Source: a virus. From it: a stretch of 62,137 nucleotides of DNA. Below are positions 24,861 to 32,465 of this stretch, in pieces; positions within the stretch are counted from its first letter, which is position 1; each line of letters opens with the position of its first letter. The notes below the pieces were generated by a model. It worked only from the letters and a program-made list of their open reading frames with translations. It ran no database searches and had not been told where the DNA came from. Location: IMG/VR virus record IMGVR_UViG_3300020721_000009, positions 1 through 62,137 of that record, one strand, 5' to 3'. The position numbers and the translations under genes were made by a program.

Positions 24861-25592
24861 TTACCAATCAACTATATTATTAATAGACCCTGATTTAAGT
24901 TTGGATTGAAATGGTACTTGTTGAACTTGTGGATTATCAGGTGTATCTTTTGTAGCTGCACCTGGTATTGACATTCCCAAAGTTTGATCCATTTTTTTAG
25001 ATATCCAGTCAACTGCTGCTACACTCCCATTCCCAAATACATCACCTATCACTGGGCTTGCAAGAAATCGTGCTATATAGTCGGCACCTTCCTTTGTGTT
25101 TACTACATAATTCATAAAATATAATTGAAGAGCGGTTGTTGATAATTTTGTTAGAAATGGAAACCACTTTGATAACAACCCAAACGTAAGCATATTGGCA
25201 GCACTGCCAACCATCTTAGATCCCATAGAACTTAATATCATAGTAGAAAGTGTTGATATAAATATCGCAGATCTTTGTTTACGATATGTTTGAAATGTTG
25301 CATCATTCCAATCACCTGCTTCAACATGTTCTATTCCTTGTTGTATTTCATCTACGTATTTGTTGATCTCATATCCAAATAATCCATATACACCAAGATT
25401 TTTAAGTATAGTAATACCAGAAGTTAATTGTTGTGATATGTTTTGTAATGGAGAAGCTATTTTAGCAGCACTGCTACCAAGTCCTACAGATTTTTTATTT
25501 TTTCCAATAAATTTTTTAATACCACCTAATATTGATGATTTAAGATTCTCATTTACAGGTTCATTTCTACTTATAATTTCATATACTTTCAT
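24861..25592 (-). CDS. Hydrophobic protein of unknown function (243 aa)
   Basis: I do not recognise the family. The first 35 residues are polar and basic (MKVYEIISRNEPVNENLK). The middle has Gly/Ala/Ser-rich hydrophobic stretches (about 128-195, including IFISTLSTMILSSMGSKMVG and LTFGLLSKWFPFLTKL) that could be amphipathic or membrane helices. The C-terminus is polar with a TPDNPQVQQVPF tail. A GATAAATA late promoter 23 bases upstream indicates late expression, and the hairpin-rich region lies just beyond it. Possible roles are an ejected internal virion protein or a membrane-active protein; the sequence does not decide. Confidence 0.6.
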   Translation of the reverse strand: MKVYEIISRNEPVNENLKSSILGGIKKFIGKNKKSVGLGSSAAKIASPLQNISQQLTSGITILKNLGVYGLFGYEINKYVDEIQQGIEHVEAGDWNDATFQTYRKQRSAIFISTLSTMILSSMGSKMVGSAANMLTFGLLSKWFPFLTKLSTTALQLYFMNYVVNTKEGADYIARFLASPVIGDVFGNGSVAAVDWISKKMDQTLGMSIPGAATKDTPDNPQVQQVPFQSKLKSGSINNIVDW

Positions 25593-25615
25593 TTTAAATA
25601 ATCCATTTAATAATA

Positions 25616-25623
25616 TATTTATC
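25616..25623 (-). promoter_or_regulatory. Late promoter variant GATAAATA for the 243-aa gene
   Basis: GATAAATA on the minus strand lies 23 bases before the ATG at 25592. It begins about 10 bases after the last hairpin of the structured region. Confidence 0.6.
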
Positions 25624-25633
25624 TATTATTATA

Positions 25634-26092
25634 AGGAGAACATAGTTCTCCTGTGGTTCACTTACGTTCACCACATTTCTCTTATTATCAAAGAGTAATT
25701 ATATGATAGATATTCATCTAGATTACGATTTACGAATTTTGCCCCCCGAAGGGAGCAAAAAAATAATTTCATCTGAGTTGACTTCATTACCTAGAGTTAC
25801 ACTAATTACAGAGGCGGTTGGCCGTTACCTCGAAGTGCGTTTTTGTTTCATTGTCCAACGGTGGTATTAGGAAAATACTCTAGTCATATTCCTAATACGT
25901 CTGGGAATTACCCAGTCTTTTAGCCTTTTTTCATTTGTTCAAGTTACCGAAATTGGTTTTACGTAAGGCGTATCCAATCATCATCCACAACACGAGGTGT
26001 GGGTAGTCAGTAAAGTCACTGCTTCTGCACAGTTGTTACGCTCAATGTGAAGTACATTCCATTGCTAACGGCACCTATCAATCTACCGGTGC
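25634..26092 (-). ncRNA. Candidate large structured RNA: chain of about ten hairpins
   Basis: About 530 bases between coding genes hold no convincing gene but are packed with inverted repeats and look more GC-rich than the surroundings. Read on the minus strand, the order is: GCACC/GGTGC (26092-26071); CAATGGAA/TTCACATTG with one bulge (26064-26043); alternative ACTG/CAGT stems (26033-26008); CCACA/TGTGG (26002-25985); ATTGG/CCAAT enclosing TACG/CGTA (25978-25952); CTGGG/CCCAG (25915-25901); a perfect 10-bp stem (25898-25864); GAGG-CGG/CCG-CCTC (25831-25811); a 10-bp stem capped by C(UUCG)G (25760-25737); GTGGT/ACCAC (25674-25653); and a perfect 8-bp stem (25652-25634). The UUCG stem pairs fully only on the minus strand (its G-U becomes a C-A mismatch on the plus strand). 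The RNA class is unknown. Confidence 0.5.
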
Positions 26093-26093
26093 T

Positions 26094-26102
26094 AGTATAT
26101 CA
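26094..26102 (-). promoter_or_regulatory. Possible extended -10 promoter at the edge of the structured region
   Basis: On the minus strand TGATATACT fits an extended -10 element (TGnTATAAT-like, one mismatch) directly before the first hairpin. No good -35 hexamer is visible at 16-18 bases. The expected start would fall inside the first hairpin arm, so the assignment is weak. Confidence 0.25.
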
Positions 26103-26122
26103 GAAGTGTTTTGCCTATTTGC

Positions 26123-26641
26123 CTAAATTGTGCCTTTGATTGACAAAGTTTTGAATTTTTTATTATTATGCTCAAAGAAAGCATCGTAGTCAAAAATTTG
26201 CCAAGTACCATGCTTAATAGAATGGTAAGAGAAGTATGGTAAGTTGTGCCAGTAAGTTGCCTGTGGTACTGCTATGAATTTGCCTTTTCGTGTTATTTTA
26301 AACATTAAAATGTTTATATCACCGGTATCGGTTACTTCAATCAATTGAGATAGCCAAGTTTCTAATTGTTTACATTCACCTTGGACTAATTGATGAAATG
26401 GAAAATCTGCATATGATTTGCATTCACAATTAAAATGTTTCCATTTATCTGGTGGGATAATATCCCCTTTCATCATTCTTATTTGACCATCTTGTAGAAA
26501 TTCTTTACGTATTGAGTTTTTACCTCCCACGTATGCACCCGACGATGGAACTCGAATGAACTTTTCTTTGTAAAGTGAAGAGAGATGATTTGCTACATCT
26601 CTCTCCCAAGTGTTGCCTTTAGTTTTTGATTTGCTACTCAT
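26123..26641 (-). CDS. PD-(D/E)XK-like nuclease, Holliday-junction-resolvase-like (172 aa)
   Basis: The N-terminus reads KTKGNTWERDVANHLSSLY, then RVPSSGAYVGG, then MKGDIIPPDKWKHFNCECKS. This order resembles PD-(D/E)XK nucleases such as archaeal Hjc-type resolvases: a helix with K-G-x(3)-ER, a P-SSG loop, an Asp in GDI, and E-x-K on the next strand. The catalytic set would be Glu of WERD, Asp of KGDI and Glu/Lys of ECK. I chose the ATG at 26641; a longer frame overlaps the upstream gene by about 100 bases. It lies in the recombination module after gp46/gp47, which fits resolution or trimming of branched DNA. The exact substrate is an inference. Confidence 0.6.
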   Translation of the reverse strand: MSSKSKTKGNTWERDVANHLSSLYKEKFIRVPSSGAYVGGKNSIRKEFLQDGQIRMMKGDIIPPDKWKHFNCECKSYADFPFHQLVQGECKQLETWLSQLIEVTDTGDINILMFKITRKGKFIAVPQATYWHNLPYFSYHSIKHGTWQIFDYDAFFEHNNKKFKTLSIKGTI

Positions 26642-26645
26642 TTGG

Positions 26646-26999
26646 TTAGTTATCTTTATGAGAACCGACCGTACCCTGAATCTGTAAAAGTTTTCTTTGT
26701 TTTTTAGTTGTTGATTTAAATGTTCTGTCTTTATTAGTTTTATCACTAATAGTTTTGATCCATTCTAAAATAAATTTTCTTTGTTCAATGGTAAGTTTAT
26801 TGATTTCACTTAACCAATACCTTGCATCTTGCCCGGAACGTTTTGTTCCTGCTTGAATCCAATGTAAATTTGCTTTATAATACTGTTGAAAAGCATGAAT
26901 TAGCTTATCATGTATATCGTTATCAGTTGGAATTTGATCCAACTGCCAACTATAAATTCTTGGTGCGTAATCTTGTTTTGGCTCTACTTTCTTAGGCAT
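26646..26999 (-). CDS. Unknown protein upstream of the nuclease (117 aa)
   Basis: I do not recognise this protein. It is charged and helical, with aromatic residues in the first half (YAPRIYSWQLDQIPTDNDIH and HAFQQYYKANLHWIQAG) and a very basic C-terminus (TTKKQRKLLQIQGT). That pattern would fit a nucleic-acid-binding protein. It ends 4 bases before the nuclease start, so the two probably form a pair. The ATG directly follows a perfect TATAAT -10 box and has no ribosome binding site. A transcript from that promoter would begin inside the gene, and no later Met exists. Translation therefore probably relies on read-through mRNA from gp46. Confidence 0.55.
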   Translation of the reverse strand: MPKKVEPKQDYAPRIYSWQLDQIPTDNDIHDKLIHAFQQYYKANLHWIQAGTKRSGQDARYWLSEINKLTIEQRKFILEWIKTISDKTNKDRTFKSTTKKQRKLLQIQGTVGSHKDN

Positions 27000-27028
27000 A
27001 TTATACTATAACTTTTCTGATTTGTCAA
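27000..27028 (-). promoter_or_regulatory. Perfect sigma70-type promoter at the end of the endonuclease gene
   Basis: On the minus strand TTGACA (27028-27023) and TATAAT (27005-27000) are separated by exactly 17 bases. The -35 box and spacer are coding for the last residues of the homing endonuclease. The -10 box directly abuts the ATG of the 117-aa gene. Confidence 0.7.
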
Positions 27029-27719
27029 CTAATTTTTTATTAAATTTACATTTTTCACCGTGCCATCTAGCAAAATTTCCAATAGATACTGATTTATTAC
27101 AATATTCACAAGTTTTTGGTGGTAACAGATTTATTCTATCTGCAACCCACGGTTTTCCAAATGAAGGATTTTTTTCTTTTTTTAATCCTACTTTTGGGTT
27201 TCCTGTAAGTGCCTCACTAATTCGTTTATTATGCTCTGGTGGTCTAGATTTTGCATATTTTTTAACACCTTCTTTTTGCTTTTGGATTGTTTCAGCGTTA
27301 TGTGTTTTTCCATAATGTGGTGATAGTAATCCAGTTTTTCCAAACATTGGATTTTTATCACCTTTTCTCGCATTACTTTTCTTTTGTCTAGTTTCTAAGG
27401 ATTCTTTATAACCTAATTTATTACCTGGATCAAATTTAGCATTGCTTCTATTATAACTCATCACATTATTTTTTGCATCTAGGTAAACTAGATATGATGT
27501 TTCTAATTCTCTAATATATTTTGCTGATCCAATTACTAATATATCATACACCCAATCTTGTCTATTTTCTACAATCATTGGTTTTACTATTTTACTAGAA
27601 CAAATGTATTTTTCATGTAACAGAGGAGTCCATCCTTTTTGGGTTTTAGAACCAATGTACCACATTCCAGTAGAAAGTTGTGTCCATTTATACAAATATG
27701 GTAAGGTATCAATTTTCAT
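27006..27719 (-). CDS. GIY-YIG homing endonuclease after gp46 (237 aa)
   Basis: The GIY-YIG motif appears as YLYKW and WYIGS, followed by YICSSKIVKPMI and IRELETSYL with the catalytic Glu. NUMOD3-like motifs follow (KNPMFGKTG, SPHYGKTHNAETIQKQKEG, KNPSFGKPW). The C-terminus has CEYC-x(8)-N-x(3)-RWHGEKC, the same zinc-knuckle-like motif as the HNH enzyme at 13064-13822. The start at 27719 (MKIDTLPYLYKW) overlaps the gp46 stop by 11 bases; an upstream in-frame ATG lies inside gp46 and is less likely. It is a paralogue of the enzyme at 16202-16867. Its last codons contain a complete sigma70 -35 box and spacer. Confidence 0.88.
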   Translation of the reverse strand: MKIDTLPYLYKWTQLSTGMWYIGSKTQKGWTPLLHEKYICSSKIVKPMIVENRQDWVYDILVIGSAKYIRELETSYLVYLDAKNNVMSYNRSNAKFDPGNKLGYKESLETRQKKSNARKGDKNPMFGKTGLLSPHYGKTHNAETIQKQKEGVKKYAKSRPPEHNKRISEALTGNPKVGLKKEKNPSFGKPWVADRINLLPPKTCEYCNKSVSIGNFARWHGEKCKFNKKLVDKSEKL

Positions 27720-29487
27720 TATATTCTGGATATTCATATTGAGTAAAACCATTTTCTTTAACTACTTTAAGTATATTATTAACTCTTCCCGCTAATTCGT
27801 CTTTATGACTAATTAAAAAGATATTTTTATTACGTTCTCGTGCAATATTTTTCATAATACTTAACGCATTCTCAACACCACTTGCATCTAAGCCGTTGTC
27901 AACTAATTCATCAATAAATAATACATTTATACCTTGATATAAACTTTCCCATACATCACGAAATGCAAAACTTAAACTGAGAATAACTCTAGTCATCTCA
28001 CCGCGACTGAGATTAAAAAAATCCAATTCTTGTCCTAGTTGCATAATTTCTACAGTTAAATCATTTTGAAATATAACTGTATGTGGTAAACCCATTTTAT
28101 CAATATAATAAGTTAGTCTATTATTTAAGTATGCTAGGTTTTGGTCAATTATTTTTTTACGTATAAAACTATCTTTATTTGTTAATAATTTTAACAAAAA
28201 TTCTTGATGATCTTTTAATGAAGTATAGTCATTTATTATACTCCAATTTATTGGTTGTAATGCTTCACTTTTTAATTCAATAATTTGGTCATCATATGGA
28301 TTTATTTCATTAGATTTACTAGTTAATTGTGCATGTAAAGTAATCAATGTATTACGATGTGTTAATGCTTCTTCTAATGTTGGATAGTACGTTGATGGTT
28401 TTTCAGGTAAATCACCTAACTTCCATAATTGACTAATAACACTTTCATATTCATTTGAAACTTTATCAAGATATTGTTGTGATTCTTCAACTGTATTTTT
28501 ACTAGATTCTAACATATCTTCATGTGTATGATCTTGTAGTTCTTGAGCACATGCTGGGCATATTTTTGATTCTACAACTGCTACATGATTAATATAATTA
28601 TCATGATTTTTATTTGCTTGTTCAATTGCTGCTTCTAAGGTTGCTTTTTCTTTATTTAAACTGCTAATTTTTGTAGAAAGTTCATAGTATGATTTTAATT
28701 CATTATGCGCTAATAATTCTGCAGTCAAATCTAATCCTTCCAAATTTACAATAGATTCACCAAGTTTTTGAAGTTCATTATTATGTTTCAAATTCCAAGA
28801 ACGTTGACTCATTGTTAATGAATCAATACTTTGTTTAATTTTTTCATTGGATTTTTTCATTGCTTCAATATTTGCATTTTCTTGAAAAATCAACTCTTTT
28901 GTTTGCTTAATTTCTTTACTAAGAATTTCTGCTTTTTCACTTAGCAAAGTGATACCAAGTAATTGCTCAATTATTTCACGCTGATCACCCGCCCTCATTG
29001 ATAAGAATGGGTCAGTATAAGTATTCAATGCTACTATATGTTTGAACATATTATGACTCATACCAAATAATGTTTCAATATCTTTTTGAGTATCTTTTGA
29101 TTCACCTTGGCTATCACTTTCTTCAACTTTGGATGGATCTGCAAGATTTATAAAATTAAAAATAGCAGGTTTTCTACCTCTTTCAATTTTATAATCAACT
29201 CCATCTTTTGAAAATGTTAGTGTAACTAACATATTTTTATTGTTAATCTTGTTTATAAGATTATCTTTTTTAATATTAGTTAGTGCTATTCCATATAATG
29301 CAAAACTCAATGCATTGACGATAGTTGTTTTTCCAGTGCCATTTCTTGAACCGGAATCATCACCACCTTGATCTAGATTTTCACCTAATACTAATGTTAA
29401 ATTTTCTTGATTAAATGTTACAGCCTGTGTTTGGTTGCCAACACTCATGAAATTTTTTACTGTTAATTGTTTGACTTCTATGCTCAT
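27709..29487 (-). CDS. gp46: Recombination endonuclease subunit gp46, Rad50/SbcC-like (592 aa)
   Basis: This SMC-family ATPase partners with gp47 for DNA end resection and recombination-dependent replication. Walker A is SRNGTGKTT (near residue 50). A long coiled coil is broken by a zinc hook, CPAC, near 310. The ABC signature region is LSRGEMTRVILSLSFAF, Walker B is VLFIDELVDNGLD, and the H-loop is LISHKDEL. The length is close to T4 gp46 (560 aa). The start overlaps the gp47 stop in an ATGA arrangement, as expected for tightly coupled subunits. Confidence 0.95.
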   Translation of the reverse strand: MSIEVKQLTVKNFMSVGNQTQAVTFNQENLTLVLGENLDQGGDDSGSRNGTGKTTIVNALSFALYGIALTNIKKDNLINKINNKNMLVTLTFSKDGVDYKIERGRKPAIFNFINLADPSKVEESDSQGESKDTQKDIETLFGMSHNMFKHIVALNTYTDPFLSMRAGDQREIIEQLLGITLLSEKAEILSKEIKQTKELIFQENANIEAMKKSNEKIKQSIDSLTMSQRSWNLKHNNELQKLGESIVNLEGLDLTAELLAHNELKSYYELSTKISSLNKEKATLEAAIEQANKNHDNYINHVAVVESKICPACAQELQDHTHEDMLESSKNTVEESQQYLDKVSNEYESVISQLWKLGDLPEKPSTYYPTLEEALTHRNTLITLHAQLTSKSNEINPYDDQIIELKSEALQPINWSIINDYTSLKDHQEFLLKLLTNKDSFIRKKIIDQNLAYLNNRLTYYIDKMGLPHTVIFQNDLTVEIMQLGQELDFFNLSRGEMTRVILSLSFAFRDVWESLYQGINVLFIDELVDNGLDASGVENALSIMKNIARERNKNIFLISHKDELAGRVNNILKVVKENGFTQYEYPEYNEN

Positions 29488-30497
29488 AATTCGTTATAAA
29501 TTGATAATAAAATGTTTTTGTTATATTTTTCTGAATCTATCCCAATTATTTGATTAGAAACTATTTGGTCAATAGATTCGAATGTTTGAACATCTAATTG
29601 GGTATTAATTTCAATAGATTTCTTTTCTGGTATGAGTGTAATTTCTCTGATATTGTACTCTTTAATATATTTTTCTTTAATAAAAGTTGCTTCTTCAAAT
29701 GAAATATCAATATCTAGTGATACTCGTAAATGTTGTTTTGGTTTTAATATGGTGTCAGCATTGTTTAGCAGTTGACTAAGTTTAACTGTTCTAAACGTTG
29801 GTTGTGCATCCCATGTAAAATATTCTGGTTGTCCACCCCATTCTAATACCATCATTCCACGTTCATCATCCCAAGCATCGGAATAATTATGAGGAAATGC
29901 ATTACCAATATAATGCATATTTCCTCTTGATTGGCGTTTATGAAAATGACCACTAAACCCTAATTCATAAGAATTAAAACTGTCTAGTTGTAGTTCACCA
30001 TGATCTGGCATTTGTACCATTGCATTCATAAAAAATGATGGGAGTTCAAAATGCCCAAAAATATATTTTGCATCTTTATTTCCTATTGATTTCCATTCAT
30101 CGCCAACCAACCAAGGACACAATGTAACACCGCCAATGGTAGTAGGTTCTGTAACTACGTTAATACCAGGAATGTATTTTCCAAATTCAACAGAATGAAT
30201 ATCCCGTTTATCTTTATAATACAAATCATGATTACCTGGGAAGAAGTAAAATGCATCAAATGCTGCACCTAACTTTTCCAATGCTCTCAAACTGTAGTCC
30301 ATAGTAGTAATATTGAGACTATTTCTGTTATGGTGCCAATCACCCATAAATATTCCGACATCACATCCTTCTTCTTTTGCTTTAGCAATAAACCAATCTA
30401 TAAAATCATCACAATCTTGATTATGAATATTGCTATTGCTTTTCAAGCCAAAATGAAGATCTGTAAAAACTGCCACTTTTTTAAATAAATTACTCAT
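29484..30497 (-). CDS. gp47: Recombination endonuclease subunit gp47, Mre11/SbcD-like (337 aa)
   Basis: This calcineurin-like metallophosphoesterase is the nuclease subunit paired with gp46. All metal-binding blocks are visible: FTDLHFG near the N-terminus, GDWHHN, FPGNHD, and GHFHKRQSRG. The length matches T4 gp47 (339 aa). I chose the ATG at 30497 (MSNLFKKVAVFTDLHFG), 10 bases after the gp55 stop with AGGA upstream, rather than a longer frame that overlaps gp55. The order 55-47-46 forms one minus-strand operon from the sigma70 promoter near 31380. Confidence 0.95.
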   Translation of the reverse strand: MSNLFKKVAVFTDLHFGLKSNSNIHNQDCDDFIDWFIAKAKEEGCDVGIFMGDWHHNRNSLNITTMDYSLRALEKLGAAFDAFYFFPGNHDLYYKDKRDIHSVEFGKYIPGINVVTEPTTIGGVTLCPWLVGDEWKSIGNKDAKYIFGHFELPSFFMNAMVQMPDHGELQLDSFNSYELGFSGHFHKRQSRGNMHYIGNAFPHNYSDAWDDERGMMVLEWGGQPEYFTWDAQPTFRTVKLSQLLNNADTILKPKQHLRVSLDIDISFEEATFIKEKYIKEYNIREITLIPEKKSIEINTQLDVQTFESIDQIVSNQIIGIDSEKYNKNILLSIYNEL

Positions 30498-30507
30498 GTA
30501 TTTCCTT

Positions 30508-31341
30508 TTAATCGTAATCTTCGTTATGTCTACGTTCACCGGATTCATAGTCACCGGAGTTGGTTCTTGTAAAAGATGGGTTTAACCCATTAATTTCTAA
30601 TATGTCATCTCTAATATCACGATGACGTTTTTCTATATTAATAATTCTAACAAAACTATTAATTACACATGATGTAAGATAAGCAAATGGATTATCGGAT
30701 TTTGATTCATCAAATTGTAATCCTATACTAACAAGTTGTAGTATTGCTTGTCCTTTCATTTCATCATTATACGAATATCCCCTAACATTTCCTCTAGTGG
30801 CATATCTATCACACATCATTAGCATCATTCTAGCTAATCTGTCTGTCATTTTTCCTGCATTTTTATCAAAGACTCCGGTTTCTAAATCACCTTTCCAATG
30901 ACTTTTCCCCACACAAATCAAATTATCTTGATCATCAAACTTCCAATGTTGAAATGGTTTAAAGTTTACTTTATCCCGTTTATCAGCATCTGATTTTGGA
31001 TTTTTCTTACGAATATTATTCAGTGGTATATGGTCATATGACATCACTCTGAATATTAAATCAGTTTTTGCAATTTTTTTATAGTTTATTTCGCATTCTG
31101 CTACTTTTACTTTTTCACCAGATGCTTTTCTTGCATTGAATTCTATATCGGTTAATCTTTTTGCTTTATTTCGTTTAGCTTCTGCTATTGTTCGAATGTT
31201 TATCTTATCCAATGAAGGTAAAATTATGTCATATTGATGATAACTTGGATCAATAAACACGCAGTATGATGATTTTGATTTATGAATTTCTAATAATAGA
31301 TCCTTATTGTTTAGATAATTTTTCGGAGGGGTTACTTTCAT
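30508..31341 (-). CDS. gp55: Late-transcription sigma factor, gp55 family (277 aa)
   Basis: gp55 gives RNA polymerase specificity for TATAAATA late promoters. The conserved sigma region-2-like core is SYNDEMKGQAILQLVSIGLQ followed by DESKSDNPFAYLTSCVINSF and a VRIINIEKRHRDIRDD helix. The protein is longer than T4 gp55 (185 aa), with about 90 extra N-terminal residues, and has a hydrophilic C-terminus. I chose the ATG at 31341 (MKVTPPKNYLN) because AAGGA lies 8 bases upstream; a GTG seven codons earlier is less likely. A perfect sigma70 promoter drives it. The eleven late promoters placed in this window are its expected targets. Confidence 0.92.
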   Translation of the reverse strand: MKVTPPKNYLNNKDLLLEIHKSKSSYCVFIDPSYHQYDIILPSLDKINIRTIAEAKRNKAKRLTDIEFNARKASGEKVKVAECEINYKKIAKTDLIFRVMSYDHIPLNNIRKKNPKSDADKRDKVNFKPFQHWKFDDQDNLICVGKSHWKGDLETGVFDKNAGKMTDRLARMMLMMCDRYATRGNVRGYSYNDEMKGQAILQLVSIGLQFDESKSDNPFAYLTSCVINSFVRIINIEKRHRDIRDDILEINGLNPSFTRTNSGDYESGERRHNEDYD

Positions 31342-31364
31342 TAATATATCCTTATATTTCACTA

Positions 31365-31393
31365 ATTATATCATAATATTAGTAGTATGTCAA
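31365..31393 (-). promoter_or_regulatory. Perfect sigma70-type promoter for the gp55-47-46 operon
   Basis: On the minus strand TTGACA (31393-31388) and TATAAT (31370-31365) are separated by 17 bases, the ideal host consensus. It lies just upstream of gp55, as expected for an early or middle transcript that supplies the late sigma factor. Confidence 0.85.
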
Positions 31394-31437
31394 GTATATA
31401 TTTAAAAAATTTATAATATATAGACTTAATTATTTAC

Positions 31438-31445
31438 TATAAATA
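31438..31445 (+). promoter_or_regulatory. Consensus late promoter TATAAATA for the baseplate operon
   Basis: A perfect TATAAATA lies 21 bases before the ATG at 31467, followed by AAGGA. It is divergent from the gp55 sigma70 promoter. Confidence 0.8.
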
Positions 31446-31466
31446 CAATATCATAAAGGAAAACCA

Positions 31467-32465
31467 ATGAGTTCATTTGATTTAGGACAAAATTTATCAT
31501 CAAATATTAGTGCTGCACAAAATGCATTTACAACCATACCAAATGTTGTTAATACTGCTACTAATTTGAAATCAGCATTATCGTCGGCATTTAGTTCTGG
31601 TGATGTTGGTAGTTTATTAAGAAGTGGTAGTATACCAGCTGGCGCGGAAGCTGTTGGAGACATATTGAGTGCCGTGTCTTCATTTGGTGGGGATGCTGCA
31701 GCGAATGATTGGAGAGTACGATTAAGTATTCCTAATTGGTCTAGTTTTAAAACTAGTCCTGTATTAACACCATTAGTTCAAGCGGGTGGTTTAATATTTC
31801 CGTATACACCTTCAATAATTATGAAAAGTAATGCCAAATATTCAGCTATTGATACAACGCATACAAACTACTCTTACCATGCTTATCAAAATAGTGAACC
31901 TGGTAATATTCATGTTACTGCTCCAATGTATGTTGAAGATGCAACACAGGCATTGTATTGGATTGCAATGGTGCATTATTTGCGTTCAATGACAAAAATG
32001 TTTACTGGAAGTGATGCCAAAGCTGGTAATCCTCCTCCTATTGTATATCTTAATGGATATGGTAATTATGTATTTAAAAATGTGCCAGTTGTTATTACCA
32101 GTATGTCAGTGGAGTTAGATGCTGCTAGTGATTATATTGGGTGTAACGTAGTTGGTAGTATGGCTAGTGAAATTGCATCTATATCAGACCAAGTTGGTGG
32201 ATTAGCAGACACAATTGGTGGTGTATTTGGAGGATTATCTGGATTTACTAAGGCTAGTACATTAGTTAATGGAATAGGACAAGTTGCAGGTGCATTGGGC
32301 ACATTTGGAGTTGGTGGAACAGTAAGTGGTACTGCTCATGTTCCAACAAAAAGCTCATTTAACATAGAATTACAACCAGTATATAGTAGAGATAATGTTA
32401 AGAAATTTAGCCTTGATCGTTTTGTTACTGGTGGATACATGAATAATTCAGTAGGATACATATAA
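31467..32465 (+). CDS. Baseplate tail-tube cap/initiator, gp48/gp54-like (332 aa)
   Basis: The region after residue 75 (NDWRVRLSIPNWSSF, then GGLIFPYTPSIIMKSNAKYS, then DTTHTNYSYHAYQNSEPGNI) is characteristic of the T4 gp48/gp54 tube-cap family, which joins the baseplate to the tail tube. The first 70 residues are low-complexity Ser/Ala-rich. A second Gly-rich stretch lies near 235-280. Sizes of T4 gp48 (364 aa) and gp54 (320 aa) bracket it, so I cannot choose between them. It is the first gene of the late plus-strand operon and overlaps the next gene by one base (TAATG). Confidence 0.75.
   Translation: MSSFDLGQNLSSNISAAQNAFTTIPNVVNTATNLKSALSSAFSSGDVGSLLRSGSIPAGAEAVGDILSAVSSFGGDAAANDWRVRLSIPNWSSFKTSPVLTPLVQAGGLIFPYTPSIIMKSNAKYSAIDTTHTNYSYHAYQNSEPGNIHVTAPMYVEDATQALYWIAMVHYLRSMTKMFTGSDAKAGNPPPIVYLNGYGNYVFKNVPVVITSMSVELDAASDYIGCNVVGSMASEIASISDQVGGLADTIGGVFGGLSGFTKASTLVNGIGQVAGALGTFGVGGTVSGTAHVPTKSSFNIELQPVYSRDNVKKFSLDRFVTGGYMNNSVGYI

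Noticed and set aside
25660-25785. A 39-codon minus-strand open frame (starting MKSTQMKLFF) across the UUCG hairpin
   Set aside because: It has no ribosome binding site, and the perfect hairpins across it are better explained as RNA structure than as coding sequence.
25703-25870. A 55-codon plus-strand open frame (starting MIDIHLDYDL) inside the gene-free region
   Set aside because: The ribosome binding site is weak, the codons are unlike the neighbouring genes, it lies between minus-strand genes with no promoter, and it overlaps stems of the candidate RNA.
25901-25920. CTGGG/CCCAG hairpin followed by TCTTTT as a plus-strand terminator
   Set aside because: There is no plus-strand transcript to end here, the T-run is broken, and the stem fits the minus-strand chain of hairpins.
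25634-26122. tRNA, tmRNA or group I intron in the hairpin-rich region
   Set aside because: I found no cloverleaf with a TTCRANY loop, no tmRNA ends, and no recognisable group I core sequences, though a covariance search could overrule this.
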